From positions 1 to 31,303 of the IMG/VR virus record IMGVR_UViG_3300025110_000073: a DNA stretch of 31,303 nucleotides; one strand, written 5' to 3'. How positions within the stretch are numbered: position 1 is the stretch's first letter; each line of letters begins with the position of its first letter. Below the pieces are notes generated by a model. The model was not told the DNA's origin. It ran no database searches and was given only the letters and a program-made list of their open reading frames with translations. This stretch comes from a virus. Below, in pieces: positions 30,671 through 31,303 of this stretch. The position numbers were made by a program, and so were the translations under genes.

Positions 30671-30781
30671 CTAGTCGTGAAAGTTAGGTAAGAACTTGCC
30701 TTCCTGTGTTTCAACTTTGGTTTCCTCTACAAATTCTGGGTACTCTGTAGCAAGTCGTTTATCATGGTCTTGTAGTCCATA
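30671..30781 (-). other. Open frame without start continuing past the 129-aa gene in the -1 frame
   Basis: From just after a TAA at 30782-30784 to a TAG at 30671-30673, 36 codons stay open in the -1 frame relative to the 129-aa gene. The translation (LQDHDKRLATEYPEFVEE, then GKFLPNFHD) looks like normal coding sequence but has no usable start codon. It may be the remains of a longer C-terminus of the 129-aa gene after an indel, or chance. The rest of the space from 30624 to 30670 holds nothing recognisable. Confidence 0.3.
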
Positions 30782-31116
30782 TTATTTTCTACAAGATAAT
30801 CTTTTTTCTCTTGTTGTACTCTTTCTTTAGTTGCTTTAAGTTCTTTGATACGACCTTTTAAATATCTAATGTCAGATAAATATTCTTTTATATGATCGTC
30901 AACTCTTGAGAGTCTTGTATCAAAGTTTGCAGCTTCAGTAAAAAGCTCATCTTCTTTTCCCCAATCAAGAGAATCTCTTAAGACTCTTTCATAATGATTC
31001 AAGTCATCATTCCAGAAATCAGATTCTTCTCCTCCTAAATCAAACATTTTAGTGTGGTATTTATGTAAGATTTTGTAAGCTTTTTCAGCTTGATTGTAAT
31101 AATGTCCAGCTTTCAT
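30727..31116 (-). CDS. Hypothetical early protein with C-terminal coiled coil, 129 aa
   Basis: N-terminal half (HYYNQAEKAYKILHKYHTKM, then GGEESDFWNDDLNHYERVLR) is rich in aromatic and acidic residues. Residues about 68-108 (RLSRVDDHIKEYLSDIRYLK, then ELKATKERVQQEKKD) form a likely coiled coil. No Shine-Dalgarno sequence, but AGAACCACTA lies 7 nt before the ATG. Its 3' end may be shortened by a frameshift (see neighbouring entry). It follows a structured leader. No family recognised. Position suggests an early host-interaction gene. Confidence 0.7.
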   Translation of the reverse strand: MKAGHYYNQAEKAYKILHKYHTKMFDLGGEESDFWNDDLNHYERVLRDSLDWGKEDELFTEAANFDTRLSRVDDHIKEYLSDIRYLKGRIKELKATKERVQQEKKDYLVENNMDYKTMINDLLQSTQNL

Positions 31117-31145
31117 AATTTAATAGTGGTTCTAAGGTTTACAAG

Positions 31146-31195
31146 TGAAAGGTTTATGAGCCTTTCAGAGAGGGCTAGAAAGCCCTCTGAGAAAG
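31146..31195 (-). promoter_or_regulatory. Strong hairpin with an overlapping alternative hairpin
   Basis: Arms at 31162-31176 and 31181-31195 pair over 15 positions with two mismatches and a 4-nt loop. A second stem (31146-31152 with 31161-31167, TGAAAGG/CCTTTCA) uses part of the same bases, so the two exclude each other. No T-run follows on the minus strand, so it is probably an RNA-processing (RNase III type) or attenuation structure rather than a simple terminator. It separates the partial gene at the right edge from the 129-aa gene. Confidence 0.55.
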
Positions 31196-31198
31196 ATT

Positions 31199-31303
31199 CT
31201 AATTATCAGGTTCTAAAAATACATAGGTGCAATAATCTCCACCTAGTAAATCAGGAAGGTATGATATACCCCATTTAAAATTGATGTCTTCTAGTACATC
31301 TAC
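31199..31303 (-). CDS. Partial hypothetical protein cut by the right edge (C-terminus)
   Basis: An open frame of 34 codons enters from the right end and stops at TAG (31199-31201). The visible end reads VDVLEDINFKWGISYLPDLL, then GGDYCTYVFLEPDN. It keeps a mixture of hydrophobic and acidic residues typical of coding sequence, and lies just before the strong hairpin. The start and family are outside the window. Confidence 0.55.
   Translation of the reverse strand, partial: VDVLEDINFKWGISYLPDLLGGDYCTYVFLEPDN

Noticed and set aside
28721-30726. Phage attachment site (tRNA 3'-end fragment) near the integrase
   Set aside because: I looked for a tRNA T-arm type sequence in the gaps between 28700 and 30730 and found none that could be supported; host sequence is needed.
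31090-31278. 62-codon plus-strand frame at the right edge
   Set aside because: It crosses the strong hairpin and covers parts of two minus-strand genes; no ribosome-binding site.
1-31303. tRNA genes, CRISPR arrays and insertion sequences
   Set aside because: No cloverleaf-like sequence, no spaced short repeats and no transposase motif seen; the only regular repeat is the coding repeat in the tail fibre.

Overview
This window is a 31.3 kb piece of the genome of an AT-rich, T7-like tailed phage (podovirus with a single-subunit RNA polymerase, Autographiviridae-type). Nearly every gene lies on the minus strand, so the genome reads from the right end of the window (early genes) to the left end (tail fibres). 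The low-GC coding, the tyrosine integrase just upstream of the RNA polymerase, and the small basic proteins common in marine phages suggest a marine phage of the pelagiphage (SAR11 phage) type. The host assignment is inference. Both ends are cut inside genes, and no terminase, holin or endolysin gene is visible, so the window is incomplete.

Layout in transcription order: (1) Early/lysogeny region, 31303-28515: small unknown genes, a sigma70-like promoter overlapped by a palindromic operator-like site, a zinc-ribbon protein and a tyrosine recombinase. (2) Transcription and DNA metabolism, 28522-22583: T7-like RNA polymerase, gp2.5-like ssDNA-binding protein, endonuclease I (Holliday junction resolvase), a small unknown gene, primase-helicase and a FEN-type 5'-3' exonuclease, closed by a strong hairpin terminator. 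The family A DNA polymerase that normally lies between helicase and exonuclease is absent; those two genes overlap by 4 nt. (3) Head region, 22467-17183: a small conserved gene, two gp6.7-like proteins starting with MCFG, portal, scaffold, then five very small genes (one interrupted by an in-frame TAA), then the major capsid protein followed by a perfect rho-independent terminator. (4) Tail and ejection machinery, 17134-5501: two tiny genes, tail tubular proteins A and B, then counterparts of T7 gp13, gp14, gp15 and gp16. The gp15-like protein carries a C-terminal GH73-type muramidase domain. The giant gp16-like protein (1600 aa) carries an ADP-ribosyltransferase-like domain. (5) Fibre region, 5498-1: a gp17-like fibre with five 37-residue repeats, followed by smaller fibre-like proteins alternating with short chaperone-like proteins.

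The gene order from RNA polymerase to tail fibre is nearly collinear with T7. Host RNA polymerase would start the early genes, the phage polymerase would transcribe the rest, the replication genes would process DNA made by a polymerase not seen here, and the gp13-gp16 set would form the ejected internal core. The integrase indicates an ability to integrate. No repressor or attachment site could be identified. No tRNA, rRNA, CRISPR array or insertion sequence was seen, and no stretch over 300 bases lacks a gene.
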